Source of the DNA: Geminicoccus harenae
GTDB lineage: Bacteria; Pseudomonadota; Alphaproteobacteria; Geminicoccales; Geminicoccaceae
NCBI RefSeq assembly: GCF_019800005.1
Contig: NZ_JABGCL010000004.1
Coordinates: forward strand, 1 to 64,000
Direction: 5' to 3'
DNA: 64,000 nt
Below are positions 57,023-64,000 of this stretch, in pieces. Position 1 is the first letter of the stretch; each line of letters opens with the position of its first letter. Under the pieces are notes generated by a model. It was not told the origin of the DNA. It did no database searches and saw nothing but the letters and a program-made list of their open reading frames with translations. A program made the translations under genes and the position numbers.

Positions 57023-58399
57023 TCAGAGGAGCAGGATGGTGGCAAGGCCGAGAAAGGTCAGGAAGCCTACCACGTCGGTGGTGGTGGTGACGAAGGCGGT
57101 GGAGGCGATGGCCGGGTCCAGCTTCAGCCGGTTCAGGCCGATCGGGATGGCGGCACCGACCACGCCCGCCACCACCAGGTTCAGGAACATGGCGATGCCG
57201 AACACCAGGGCGAGCTCGCCCTGCCAGAACCACAAAAAGGCGGTCGCCACGGCGATGACGAAGAAGGCGCTGCCGTTCAACAGCCCGACCAGACCCTCCT
57301 TCGCGAGCAGCCGCCAGGCCTCGCGCCGGCCAAGGCCGCCGACTGCCAGCGCCCGCACCGTCACGGTCAGCGCCTGGGTCGCGGCATTGCCGCCCATGCT
57401 CGCCACCATCGGCATGAGCACGGCCAGCGCCGTGAGCTTGTCGATCGACTCCTCGAAGCGGCCGATCACCATGGAGGCGATCAGCGCGGTCACGATGTTG
57501 ATGGCGAGCCAGGGCAGCCGGTTCAGCGTGGTGCGCCAGGCACCGGCATAGCGGTCGCTGTCGATCACGCCGCCCAGTCGGAGCAGGTCGTCCTCGGCCT
57601 CCTCCTCGACCACCTCCAGGATGTCGTCGAGCGTGACCACGCCCATGAGCCGGCCGGCCGCGTCCACCACCGGTGCCGAGTTCAGCCCGTGGCGGCGGAA
57701 GATCCGGGCGACCTCCTCCTGGTCGGTGATCGCCTCGATCAGCACCTGCTCCTTCAGGCGCAAGGAGCGCATGGTGACGTCGCGCCGCGAGCGCAGCACC
57801 TCGGCGACATGGACCTGCCCCACCGGCCGCATCTTCGGGTCGACGATGAGGATGTCCCAGAATTCCTCGGGCAGGCTCTCGCCATGGTCGCGGCAGTAGT
57901 CGATGGTCTGACCGACCGTCCAGAAGTCCGGGACCACGACATTGTCGCGCTTGACCAGGCGCGCCGCGGTGTACTCGGGATAGGACAAAGCCTGCTCGAC
58001 CTGGGCGCGTTCGGCCGGGCCCATCTCCAGGAGGATCGCGGTGCGGTCCTCCTCGGCCAGATCCTCGATGATCTCGACGGCGTCGTCGGATTCCAACTCG
58101 GACAGGGCCGCGGCCGCGGCTTTCGGCCCCAGCGCGTCCACCACCTCGTCGCGGACGTCGCCGTCCAGCCAGTTGAGGGTCTCGGGCTCCAGCACCTCGG
58201 CACCGAGCGCCACCGCCTGGCGGCGCTCGTCGTAGCTCAGCGCATGGAGCAGGGCCGCCTGGTCGGCCGGGTGCAGCGGCGCCAGCCATTCCAGCACGGC
58301 CTCCCGGTCGGCCCGGCCGACCGCATTGGCCAGCCCGGCCACCGCCGCCTCGTCGATGCCCTCGCTCTGGGAGGCGCGGGCCTCCTCGGCACCGCTCAT
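57023..58399 (-). CDS. mgtE: magnesium transporter MgtE
   Basis: A 458-residue MgtE. A helical N-domain (about 20-140: [17 protein letters not shown] and [20 protein letters not shown]) and two CBS domains (about 145-270) form the cytoplasmic Mg sensor. The C-terminal part has five membrane helices, including the pore segment [14 protein letters not shown] and a last helix with [17 protein letters not shown]. It is a gated Mg2+ channel. The ATG at 58399 overlaps the maeB stop as ATGA. The gene ends 23 bp before liuA, which has its own strong ribosome site. Pairing with a Mg/Mn-dependent malic enzyme is notable but may be chance. Confidence 0.94.
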   Translation of the reverse strand: MSGAEEARASQSEGIDEAAVAGLANAVGRADREAVLEWLAPLHPADQAALLHALSYDERRQAVALGAEVLEPETLNWLDGDVRDEVVDALGPKAAAAALSELESDDAVEIIEDLAEEDRTAILLEMGPAERAQVEQALSYPEYTAARLVKRDNVVVPDFWTVGQTIDYCRDHGESLPEEFWDILIVDPKMRPVGQVHVAEVLRSRRDVTMRSLRLKEQVLIEAITDQEEVARIFRRHGLNSAPVVDAAGRLMGVVTLDDILEVVEEEAEDDLLRLGGVIDSDRYAGAWRTTLNRLPWLAINIVTALIASMVIGRFEESIDKLTALAVLMPMVASMGGNAATQALTVTVRALAVGGLGRREAWRLLAKEGLVGLLNGSAFFVIAVATAFLWFWQGELALVFGIAMFLNLVVAGVVGAAIPIGLNRLKLDPAIASTAFVTTTTDVVGFLTFLGLATILLL

Positions 58400-60678
58400 C
58401 CGGCCTCGCCCTGGCGGAGCGCGATGGCCTCGGCGCAGGCGATCGCCGCCATGTTGGTGATGCCCCGGGCAGTCACCGACGGGGTGACCACATGGGCCGG
58501 CAGGCGCGGCCCCAGCACGATCGGCCCGATCGAGACGCAGCCGGTGACCGCCTTCACCAGGTTGTAGGCGATGTGCGCGGCATCCAGGCCCGGCATGATC
58601 AGGAGGTTGGCCTCGCCGGTAAGGGTCGAATCCGGCAGGATCTTGTCGCGCAGGCTCGGGATCAGGGCGCTGTCCGCATGCATCTCGCCGTCGATCTCCA
58701 GGCCCGGCGCGCGGGCCCGGATCGCCGTCAGCGCGTCGTGCATGATCCTGACCTGAGGCGATTCCCGGCTGCCGAAATTGCTGTGGCTGATCAGCGCCAC
58801 CTTGGGCTCGATGCCGAAGCGCTTGACCGCCTGGCTGGCCGCCAGCGTGGTCTCGACGATCTTCTCGACCGTCGGCGCGTCGCTCACATAGGTGTCGGCC
58901 AGGAACAGCACGCCCCGGTCCAGGACCAGGCCGTGGACGGTGGATGCCTCGCGGATGTCCGGGCGCATCCCGATCACGTCCTGGATGTCGCGCAGATGGT
59001 CGATGAACCGGCCGACCGGGCCGGCGATCATCGCGTCCGCCTCGCCGCGCGCCACCATGATCGCGGCGATCACGGTGGGTTCGGTGCGCACCACCTCGCG
59101 GGCGAGTTCCGGGGTGACGCCGCGCCGGCCCATCTGGTCGCGGTAGAAGGCGACATAGTCGTTGTAGCGCGGGTCGGAGTACGGGTTGACCAGGTCGAAG
59201 TCGCGGTCCTGGACGAGCCGCAGGCCGTAGCGCTCGATCCGGGCCTGCACCACGTCCGGCCGACCGATCAGGATCGGCCGGGCCATCTTGTCCTCGACCA
59301 CCACCTGCACCGCGCGCAGGATCCGCTCCTCCTCGCCATGGGTGAAGGCCAGGCGCTGCAGGCTGGCCTTCGCCCGGTTGATCTGCGGGCGCATGATCAG
59401 GCCGGACTTGTAGACCTTCTGGTCGAGGCTCGCCCGGTAGACGGCCAGGTCCTCGATCGGCCGGCTCGCCACCCCGGTCTCCATCGCCGCCTTGGCGACC
59501 GCCACCGGCAGCTCCACCACCAGGCGCGGGTCGAAGGGCTTGGGGATCAGGTACTCCGGGCCGAACGACAGGTACTCGGTCTGGTAGGCCAGGTGCACCA
59601 TCTCCGGGGTGGTGGTGCGCACCAGGTCGGCCAGGGCCCGCACGCAGGCGAGCGCCATCTCGGTGTTGATGGTGGTGGCACCCACGTCGAGGGCGCCACG
59701 GAAGATGTAGGGGAAGCAGAGGACGTTGTTGACCTGGTTGGGATGGTCGCTCCGCCCCGTCGCCACGATCGCGTCCGGCCGGGTCGCCTTGGCCAGCTCG
59801 TAGGGGATCTCGGGGTTGGGATTGGCCAGGGCCAGGACGATCGGCCGGTCCGCCATGGCCGCCAGCATCTCGGGCTTGAGCACGTTGGCGGCGCTCACCC
59901 CTAGGAAGATGTCGGCGCCGACGATGATGTCGCCCAGCGTGCGGGCCGCGGTCGGCCGCGCCCACTTGGCCTTCCACGGGTCCATCAGCTCGTTGCGGCC
60001 CTCATGGACCACGCCCGCGATGTCGGTGACCGTGATGTTCTCGGGCCGCACGCCCATCGCCACCAGGAGATCCAGGCAGGCCAGGGCCGCCGCCCCTGCC
60101 CCGCTGCAGACCAGCCGGACCTCCTCGATGCGCTTGCCGACCAGGACCAGGCCATTGGCGATCGCGGCTGCCACGATGATCGCGGTGCCGTGCTGGTCGT
60201 CATGGAATACCGGGATGCGCATGCGCTCGCGCAGGTTGCGCTCGATCAGAAAGCACTCCGGCGCCTTGATGTCCTCCAGGTTGATGGCGCCGAAGGTGGG
60301 CTCCAGGGCCGCGACAATGTCGCAGAGCTTTTCCGGGTCGTGCTCGTCCAGCTCGATGTCGAAGGCGTCGATGCCGGCGAACTTCTTGAACAGGACCGCC
60401 TTGCCCTCCATCACCGGCTTGGACGCCAGCGCCCCGATCGAGCCCAGGCCCAGCACCGCGGTGCCGTTGGTGACCACCGCCACGAGATTGCCGCGCGAGG
60501 TGAGCCTGGCCGCCTCCTGCGGGTCCGCCGCGATCGCCTCGCAGGCGGCAGCCACGCCCGGGCTGTAGGCCAGGGACAGGTCGCGCTGGGTGGAGAGCGG
60601 CTTGGTCGCACGAACCTCTAGTTTCCCGGCCACGGGCCGCGCATGGTAGTCCAAGGCGTCGTCACGCAGCTGGCTCAT
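58396..60678 (-). CDS. maeB: NADP-dependent malic enzyme with phosphotransacetylase-like domain
   Basis: A 760-residue MaeB-type malic enzyme, which decarboxylates malate to pyruvate with NADP. The N-terminal malic domain has [19 protein letters not shown], a nucleotide loop [20 protein letters not shown], metal-binding [11 protein letters not shown] and the second NADP fold [16 protein letters not shown]. The C-terminal 330 residues resemble phosphotransacetylase ([20 protein letters not shown]) and usually act as an allosteric acetyl-CoA sensor. ATG 60678 has GGGAG 6-7 nt upstream. Its stop overlaps mgtE. Confidence 0.95.
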   Translation of the reverse strand: MSQLRDDALDYHARPVAGKLEVRATKPLSTQRDLSLAYSPGVAAACEAIAADPQEAARLTSRGNLVAVVTNGTAVLGLGSIGALASKPVMEGKAVLFKKFAGIDAFDIELDEHDPEKLCDIVAALEPTFGAINLEDIKAPECFLIERNLRERMRIPVFHDDQHGTAIIVAAAIANGLVLVGKRIEEVRLVCSGAGAAALACLDLLVAMGVRPENITVTDIAGVVHEGRNELMDPWKAKWARPTAARTLGDIIVGADIFLGVSAANVLKPEMLAAMADRPIVLALANPNPEIPYELAKATRPDAIVATGRSDHPNQVNNVLCFPYIFRGALDVGATTINTEMALACVRALADLVRTTTPEMVHLAYQTEYLSFGPEYLIPKPFDPRLVVELPVAVAKAAMETGVASRPIEDLAVYRASLDQKVYKSGLIMRPQINRAKASLQRLAFTHGEEERILRAVQVVVEDKMARPILIGRPDVVQARIERYGLRLVQDRDFDLVNPYSDPRYNDYVAFYRDQMGRRGVTPELAREVVRTEPTVIAAIMVARGEADAMIAGPVGRFIDHLRDIQDVIGMRPDIREASTVHGLVLDRGVLFLADTYVSDAPTVEKIVETTLAASQAVKRFGIEPKVALISHSNFGSRESPQVRIMHDALTAIRARAPGLEIDGEMHADSALIPSLRDKILPDSTLTGEANLLIMPGLDAAHIAYNLVKAVTGCVSIGPIVLGPRLPAHVVTPSVTARGITNMAAIACAEAIALRQGEAG

Positions 60679-60758
60679 TCCGATCTCCCGAGCACGGTCC
60701 GAACTGGGAAAGAACCGCTTGGACCGGCAGGCGCAAGTGCAAAGGCGCCGCGATCGGC

Positions 60759-61454
60759 TCAGTGCGCGGTGGCCCGGACGCCGCGGAGCGGATGGGCGCG
60801 GTCGGCGAGGTTGAGCAGCTTCACCGCGGCACAGGCGGCACCGAAGCCGTTGTCGATGTTCACGACGGTGATGCCGGGGGCGCAGCTCGACAGGGCTGAC
60901 TGGAGCGCCACGCGGCCGCCCTGCCCCACGCCCAGCCCCACCGAGGTCGGCACCGCGATCACCGGCACGTCGACCAGCCCGCCCAGCACGGTGAACAGGG
61001 CGCCCTCCATGCCGGCGAAGGCCAGGATCACGTCGAAGCCGCGCAGCTCGTCGATCCGCCGGAGCAGCCGGTGCAGCCCGGCCACGCCGACATCGACCAC
61101 GTGGTGCGCAGCACGGCCATGGAAGGCCAGGGTCCGCTCGGCCTCGCGCAGGACCGGCAGATCGGAGCTGCCGGCGGCCACCAGGGCCACCCGGGCCGGG
61201 CCGGCCGGAGCGGAGCCGCCCAGCATGGCGGTGCGCGAGACCGGGTCGTAGTCGAGCTCGGCGCGCAGGTCGGCGGGCAGCCGGCCGAACCGCTCCGGCC
61301 CCAGCCGGGTCAGGAACAGGCGGTGCCGTGCCTCCTGCGCCTGGCGCAGGATCGCGCGGATCTGCTCGTCGGACTTGGGCGCACACAGGACCGCCTCGGC
61401 CACGCCGGTGCGCTCCTCCCTCACCCAGTCGATCTCGAACTCGTCGTCAGCCAT
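60759..61454 (-). CDS. larB: nickel-pincer cofactor biosynthesis protein LarB
   Basis: A 231-residue LarB. The protein carboxylates and hydrolyses nicotinic acid adenine dinucleotide to start synthesis of the nickel-pincer nucleotide used by lactate racemase LarA. The C-terminal domain resembles PurE (AIR carboxylase): AAGSSDLPVLREAERTL, VVDVGVAGLHRLL, AFAGMEGALFTVLGG and AVPTSVGLGVGQGGRVAL. The Cys in SSCAPGITVVNIDNGFGA is conserved. No larA, larC or larE lies in the window, so it is separated from its partners. It is 80 bp upstream of maeB on the same strand. Confidence 0.92.
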   Translation of the reverse strand: MADDEFEIDWVREERTGVAEAVLCAPKSDEQIRAILRQAQEARHRLFLTRLGPERFGRLPADLRAELDYDPVSRTAMLGGSAPAGPARVALVAAGSSDLPVLREAERTLAFHGRAAHHVVDVGVAGLHRLLRRIDELRGFDVILAFAGMEGALFTVLGGLVDVPVIAVPTSVGLGVGQGGRVALQSALSSCAPGITVVNIDNGFGAACAAVKLLNLADRAHPLRGVRATAH

Positions 61455-61513
61455 GCGCCAAGGCGCTTACACGAGCCACAGGCAAAAGCCATCCGCTCAA
61501 ATGCGCCGGCCGC

Positions 61514-62260
61514 TCAGGCCCCAGGAAACGGCGCCATGCCGGCATCTGCCACGGCGCGGGCCACGAAGCCCTCCAGCGAGAGCGGGGCGGCACGGCCGGT
61601 CGCGGTCACGTCGACCCGGTGGTCGATCGGCCGGATCGTGTCGGTGAGCGGCACGAAGCGCTGGTGCAGCGGGTCGAAGGCCATGGGCCGGCCTTCCGCC
61701 AGGTTGAACCACCAGCCGTGCAGGGTGAGCTCGCCCCGGACCACGCGCTGCTCGATCCAGGGGAAGGTCAGCAGGTTGCGCAGGCTGCCGAGCACGGCGG
61801 CCTGCTCCAGGAGCAGGAGCTGGGCCTTGGGCTCCAGGCCGCTGCCGGCGACGATCCGGCGGGCATCGTCCATCACGCCCACCCAGGGCGCCATGAACTC
61901 CAGCCCGACCGTGCCCTCGGCCAGCGCCCGGATGCCGCCGCAGGCCTGGTGGCCCAGCACCAGGATATGCTTCACGCACAGGCGGCGGACGCCGAACTCG
62001 ATCGCGGCGGAGGCGGCGTGCGGCCGCTCGTCCGGCCCGTAGGGCGGCACGATCGCCGCGACGTTGCGCAGGATGAACAGTTCGCCCGGCTTGCAGGAAG
62101 TGACCACGCCCGGGTCGACCCGGCTGTCGGCGCAGCCGATCACCATCACTTCCGGCTTCTGGCCATCCTCCAGGAGCCGGGAGAACAGATGCGGGTCATC
62201 GATCCCTTCGGACCGGAACCGCTCGAATCCATTGATCAACTTCTGCAGCGGATGGACCAT
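61514..62260 (-). CDS. beta-class carbonic anhydrase
   Basis: A 248-residue beta carbonic anhydrase, which hydrates CO2 to bicarbonate. Zinc ligands are Cys43 with Asp45 and Arg47 in IGCADSRVDP, and His104 and Cys107 in LGHQACGG. The length and the LHGWWFNLAEG segment near the C-terminus are typical. ATG 62260 (MVHPLQKLINGFERF) is the first Met of the family-type N-terminus; the frame upstream overlaps the LysR gene and is not native. It is 40 bp downstream of the LysR regulator and could be in the same transcript. Confidence 0.93.
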   Translation of the reverse strand: MVHPLQKLINGFERFRSEGIDDPHLFSRLLEDGQKPEVMVIGCADSRVDPGVVTSCKPGELFILRNVAAIVPPYGPDERPHAASAAIEFGVRRLCVKHILVLGHQACGGIRALAEGTVGLEFMAPWVGVMDDARRIVAGSGLEPKAQLLLLEQAAVLGSLRNLLTFPWIEQRVVRGELTLHGWWFNLAEGRPMAFDPLHQRFVPLTDTIRPIDHRVDVTATGRAAPLSLEGFVARAVADAGMAPFPGA

Positions 62261-62300
62261 CAGCCCTGCCTTGCGCTTCGGAATGAACGGCCAGGCCGCT

Positions 62301-63251
62301 TCAGGCCGAAGCGGCCACCCGGGCCGGATGCGGGCCGCCTTCCGTTTCGCGGGTATGGCTGAGCAGCCAGGTGCGGAACGCGGCGACCTTGGCGAGCTTG
62401 GCCTTGCGCGCCGGGCAGACGAGGAAATAGGCGAAGCGCAACGGCTGCTCCAGATCGAACAGCCGCACCAGCCGCCCGGCCTCCAGATCGTGCTCGGCCA
62501 GCCGGACCTTGGCCAAGGCCACGCCGCGCCCGGCCATCGCCGCTTCCAGCACCAGGGCCGACTGGTCGAAGCGCGGGCCGCGCTTGCCGTCCGCATCGCG
62601 CACGCCCGCCGCCTTCAGCCACATCGGCCAGTCCGGGCAGCTCGCATCCCGCTCCGGGCCGTCGTCGTGCAGGAGCGGCACGCCCGCCAGATCCTGCGGC
62701 TCGCGGATGCCCGCCTGCTCGATCAGTGCCGGTGCCGCCACCGGCACGATCGATTCGGACAGGAGGTGGTCGGTCTCCAGGCCCGAGTAGTTGCCAGCCC
62801 CGTAGCGGATCGCGCAGTCGACATCCTCGCTGGCGAAGTCGACCATCTGGTTGGAGGCGGAGATCCGGACGTCGATGTCGGGATGCTGCTCCTGGAAGTC
62901 CTCCAGCCGGCCCATCAGCCACTTGGCGGCAAAGGAGGGGGCCACCGACACGGTGAGCACCCCGCCCTTTTGCAGGAGCTCGATCTCGTCCAGCGCCTCG
63001 GAGAGCTTCTGGAAGCCTTCGGCCAAGCCGGGCAGGCAGGCCTGGCCCTCGTCGGTGAGCAGGAGGGATCGGGCGGTGCGGCGGAACAGGAGGCAGCCCA
63101 GATGGTCTTCCAGCTGCTTGATCTGCTGGCTCACCGCCGCGGGCGTGACGAACAGCTCCTCGGCGGCACGGCTGATGCTCAGATGCTTGGCCGCCACCAC
63201 GAAGCAGCGGAGGGCGTTGAGCGGCGGCAGGCGATGGATAGGACGCGGCAT
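62301..63251 (-). CDS. LysR family regulator (GcvA-like)
   Basis: A 316-residue LysR-type regulator. The N-terminal winged helix-turn-helix (about 5-65) begins LPPLNALRCFVVAAKHLS and has EELFVTPAAVSQQIKQLEDH then LFRRTARSLLLTDEG. The PPLNALR opening and C-terminal RFAYFLVCP are typical of the GcvA subgroup. The substrate-binding domain follows at about 90-300. ATG 63251 is preferred over an upstream Met at 63308. The upstream AT-rich region has a dyad at 63341-63364. The target could be itself, carbonic anhydrase downstream, or distant genes. Confidence 0.9.
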   Translation of the reverse strand: MPRPIHRLPPLNALRCFVVAAKHLSISRAAEELFVTPAAVSQQIKQLEDHLGCLLFRRTARSLLLTDEGQACLPGLAEGFQKLSEALDEIELLQKGGVLTVSVAPSFAAKWLMGRLEDFQEQHPDIDVRISASNQMVDFASEDVDCAIRYGAGNYSGLETDHLLSESIVPVAAPALIEQAGIREPQDLAGVPLLHDDGPERDASCPDWPMWLKAAGVRDADGKRGPRFDQSALVLEAAMAGRGVALAKVRLAEHDLEAGRLVRLFDLEQPLRFAYFLVCPARKAKLAKVAAFRTWLLSHTRETEGGPHPARVAASA

Positions 63252-63340
63252 GGGGGCTCGCAGGAAATTTTCTGGCGGATGGATCGACAAGCCAGGCCGT
63301 TCCGTCAACCAGAAACATCGGTTCCCGCCGCGTAGTTTTT

Positions 63341-63364
63341 ACACATATAACGTAGAGTATGTGT
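63341..63364. promoter_or_regulatory. AT-rich dyad upstream of LysR gene
   Basis: ACACATA and TATGTGT form a 7-bp inverted repeat with a 10-nt spacer, 90-113 bp upstream of the LysR start. It is AT-rich within GC-rich DNA. LysR proteins bind such interrupted dyads upstream of their own promoters. It also lies 60 bp past the OsmC-family stop. Confidence 0.4.
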
Positions 63365-63386
63365 GCAATGTAGCCATGACGCAGGC

Positions 63387-63415
63387 GCACCCGCCCAGGA
63401 GTTCCGGGCGGGTGC
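63387..63415 (-). terminator. 10-bp stem-loop after OsmC-family gene
   Basis: GCACCCGCCC and GGGCGGGTGC pair perfectly around a 9-nt loop that can pair further (GGA/TCC). It begins 10 nt after the OsmC-family stop (63425). No T-run follows. It separates the OsmC transcript from the LysR promoter region. Confidence 0.55.
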
Positions 63416-63424
63416 TGCCGATGT

Positions 63425-63934
63425 TCAGGCGGTGGCGACCGTCGCGTCCACCTTCGTCGGGGTCGCGATCGTCTGGAGCACCACGCAGTAGCGCTCGGTC
63501 AGCTGCAGGAGCTTGGCGAGCGTCGCCTCGTCCGCGTCGGTGTCGAGCCGGAAACGCAGCCGGATCGCCTGGAAGCCCACCGGGGCGGTCCGGTCCACGC
63601 CGAGCGTGCCGCGGAAGTCCAGGTCACCCTCGGCCTGGACCTCGCCGCCGCGCAGGGTGATGCCCAGCGCCGTCGCCACCGCGCGCAGGGTGACGCCGGC
63701 GCAGGCGGCCAGCGCCTCCAGCAGCATGTCGCCGGAGCAGGCCTGGAGGCCGCTGCCGCCCGTGGCGGGATGCAGGCCGGCCTCGACCAGGGCACGGCCG
63801 GTCTCGACCCGGCAGGCAATGCCCTCGCCGTCCAGGCTGCCGGATGCCCTGAGCGTTACCAGGGCGGCTTCCGGCTCCGACCGGTAGCGGTCCTTCAGCG
63901 GCGCCTGCATCGCCCGCAACTCGTCACCGTTCAT
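63425..63934 (-). CDS. OsmC family protein
   Basis: A 169-residue OsmC-fold protein. Conserved Cys residues are Cys66 and Cys78 (GLQACSGDMLLEALAACAGV) and a second region Cys near 149 (ERYCVVLQT), the pair used by Ohr/OsmC peroxidases to reduce organic hydroperoxides. The fold is a domain-swapped homodimer. The extra Cys66 is not typical. Whether it is a peroxidase or a sulfur-related relative is not decided. The ATG at 63934 overlaps the stop of an upstream frame as ATGA, so it is translated after that gene. Confidence 0.82.
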   Translation of the reverse strand: MNGDELRAMQAPLKDRYRSEPEAALVTLRASGSLDGEGIACRVETGRALVEAGLHPATGGSGLQACSGDMLLEALAACAGVTLRAVATALGITLRGGEVQAEGDLDFRGTLGVDRTAPVGFQAIRLRFRLDTDADEATLAKLLQLTERYCVVLQTIATPTKVDATVATA

Positions 63935-64000
63935 GCTGCTCGCTCCATCCCTGCATCGTCCTCTGCCGCGTCCGCGCCACCCAGCGCCCGGGCCAGCCGC
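63931..64000 (-). CDS. C-terminal end of an unidentified gene (runs off window)
   Basis: The last 22 codons of a minus-strand frame end in TGA at 63931-63933, overlapping the OsmC start as ATGA. The peptide is RLARALGGADAAEDDAGMER followed by AA: acidic and Ala-rich, uninformative. The overlap pattern, common in this genome, suggests a real gene in operon with osmC. Nothing can be said of its function. Confidence 0.45.
   Translation of the reverse strand, partial: RLARALGGADAAEDDAGMERAA

Noticed and set aside
57023..59977. Very long minus-strand frame joining mgtE with an upstream extension
   Set aside because: The upstream part is out-of-frame maeB sequence; MgtE starts at the ATG at 58399.

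Overview
The window is one contiguous stretch of high-GC chromosomal DNA with dense coding on both strands. The gene set points to an alphaproteobacterium: a class I lysyl-tRNA synthetase, a ligase-associated Lhr helicase and PdeM pair, a yejABEF transporter, a PutA without a DNA-binding domain, and a leucine-degradation operon. A Rhodospirillales- or Geminicoccales-like lineage is my best guess, but this is inference from gene content only. No rRNA, tRNA, CRISPR array, intact insertion sequence or prophage was seen.

Layout. 1-3423: two RTX (calcium-binding beta-roll) proteins on the minus strand, one cut by the window edge. 3603-6682: an alanine/sodium symporter, a decayed TPR gene, a tiny membrane protein, an Ogt-type DNA repair methyltransferase and an unknown protein preceded by a perfect 24-bp dyad. 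6841-10816: a membrane sulfatase-fold protein, SufE, a class I glutamine amidotransferase and a YqhA-family protein. 10863-14062: PdeM and an Lhr-type helicase. 14162-15523: a membrane protein with a degenerate EAL domain whose linker carries two copies of a dispersed 23-bp repeat. 15666-20186: LysK, RsmB and PurH. 20155-26739: an MFS transporter opposite a plus-strand run of thioredoxin-like protein, UbiD, an inositol-phosphatase-fold enzyme, an Ldh2-family dehydrogenase and an LhgO-like FAD oxidase. 26774-27875: about 1.1 kb with no intact gene. 27876-33802: a GGCT-fold protein, a GGDEF-EAL protein, GuaB and an IlvD/Edd-family sugar-acid dehydratase.

34026-36549: a TetR regulator divergent from two short-chain dehydrogenases, with an operator-like palindrome between them. 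36592-43800: yejF-yejE-yejB-yejA, a HisN-like phosphatase and a membrane-anchored cytochrome c, all on the minus strand. 44033-45663: KdsB and prephenate dehydratase. 45660-49401: an Uma2-family protein and PutA.

49475-56999 is a coupled leucine/isovalerate catabolic operon, transcribed leftward. It runs isovaleryl-CoA dehydrogenase, a DsbA-fold isomerase, a FitA-like antitoxin with an internally deleted PIN toxin remnant, methylcrotonyl-CoA carboxylase beta, enoyl-CoA hydratase, carboxylase alpha and HMG-CoA lyase. Together these enzymes would take isovaleryl-CoA to acetoacetate and acetyl-CoA. Upstream on the same strand are MgtE, the malic enzyme MaeB, LarB, a beta carbonic anhydrase, a LysR regulator and an OsmC-family protein, giving an unbroken minus-strand block from about 45.7 kb to the end.

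I did not find a convincing wholly new multi-gene system. The most unusual items are the fourfold RTX/EF-hand module, the dispersed 23-bp repeat that is translated inside proteins, the toxin remnant whose stop codon overlaps the mccB start, and the 24-bp dyad upstream of an unknown gene. Many genes appear to use GTG or TTG starts, so several starts here were set by Shine-Dalgarno spacing.
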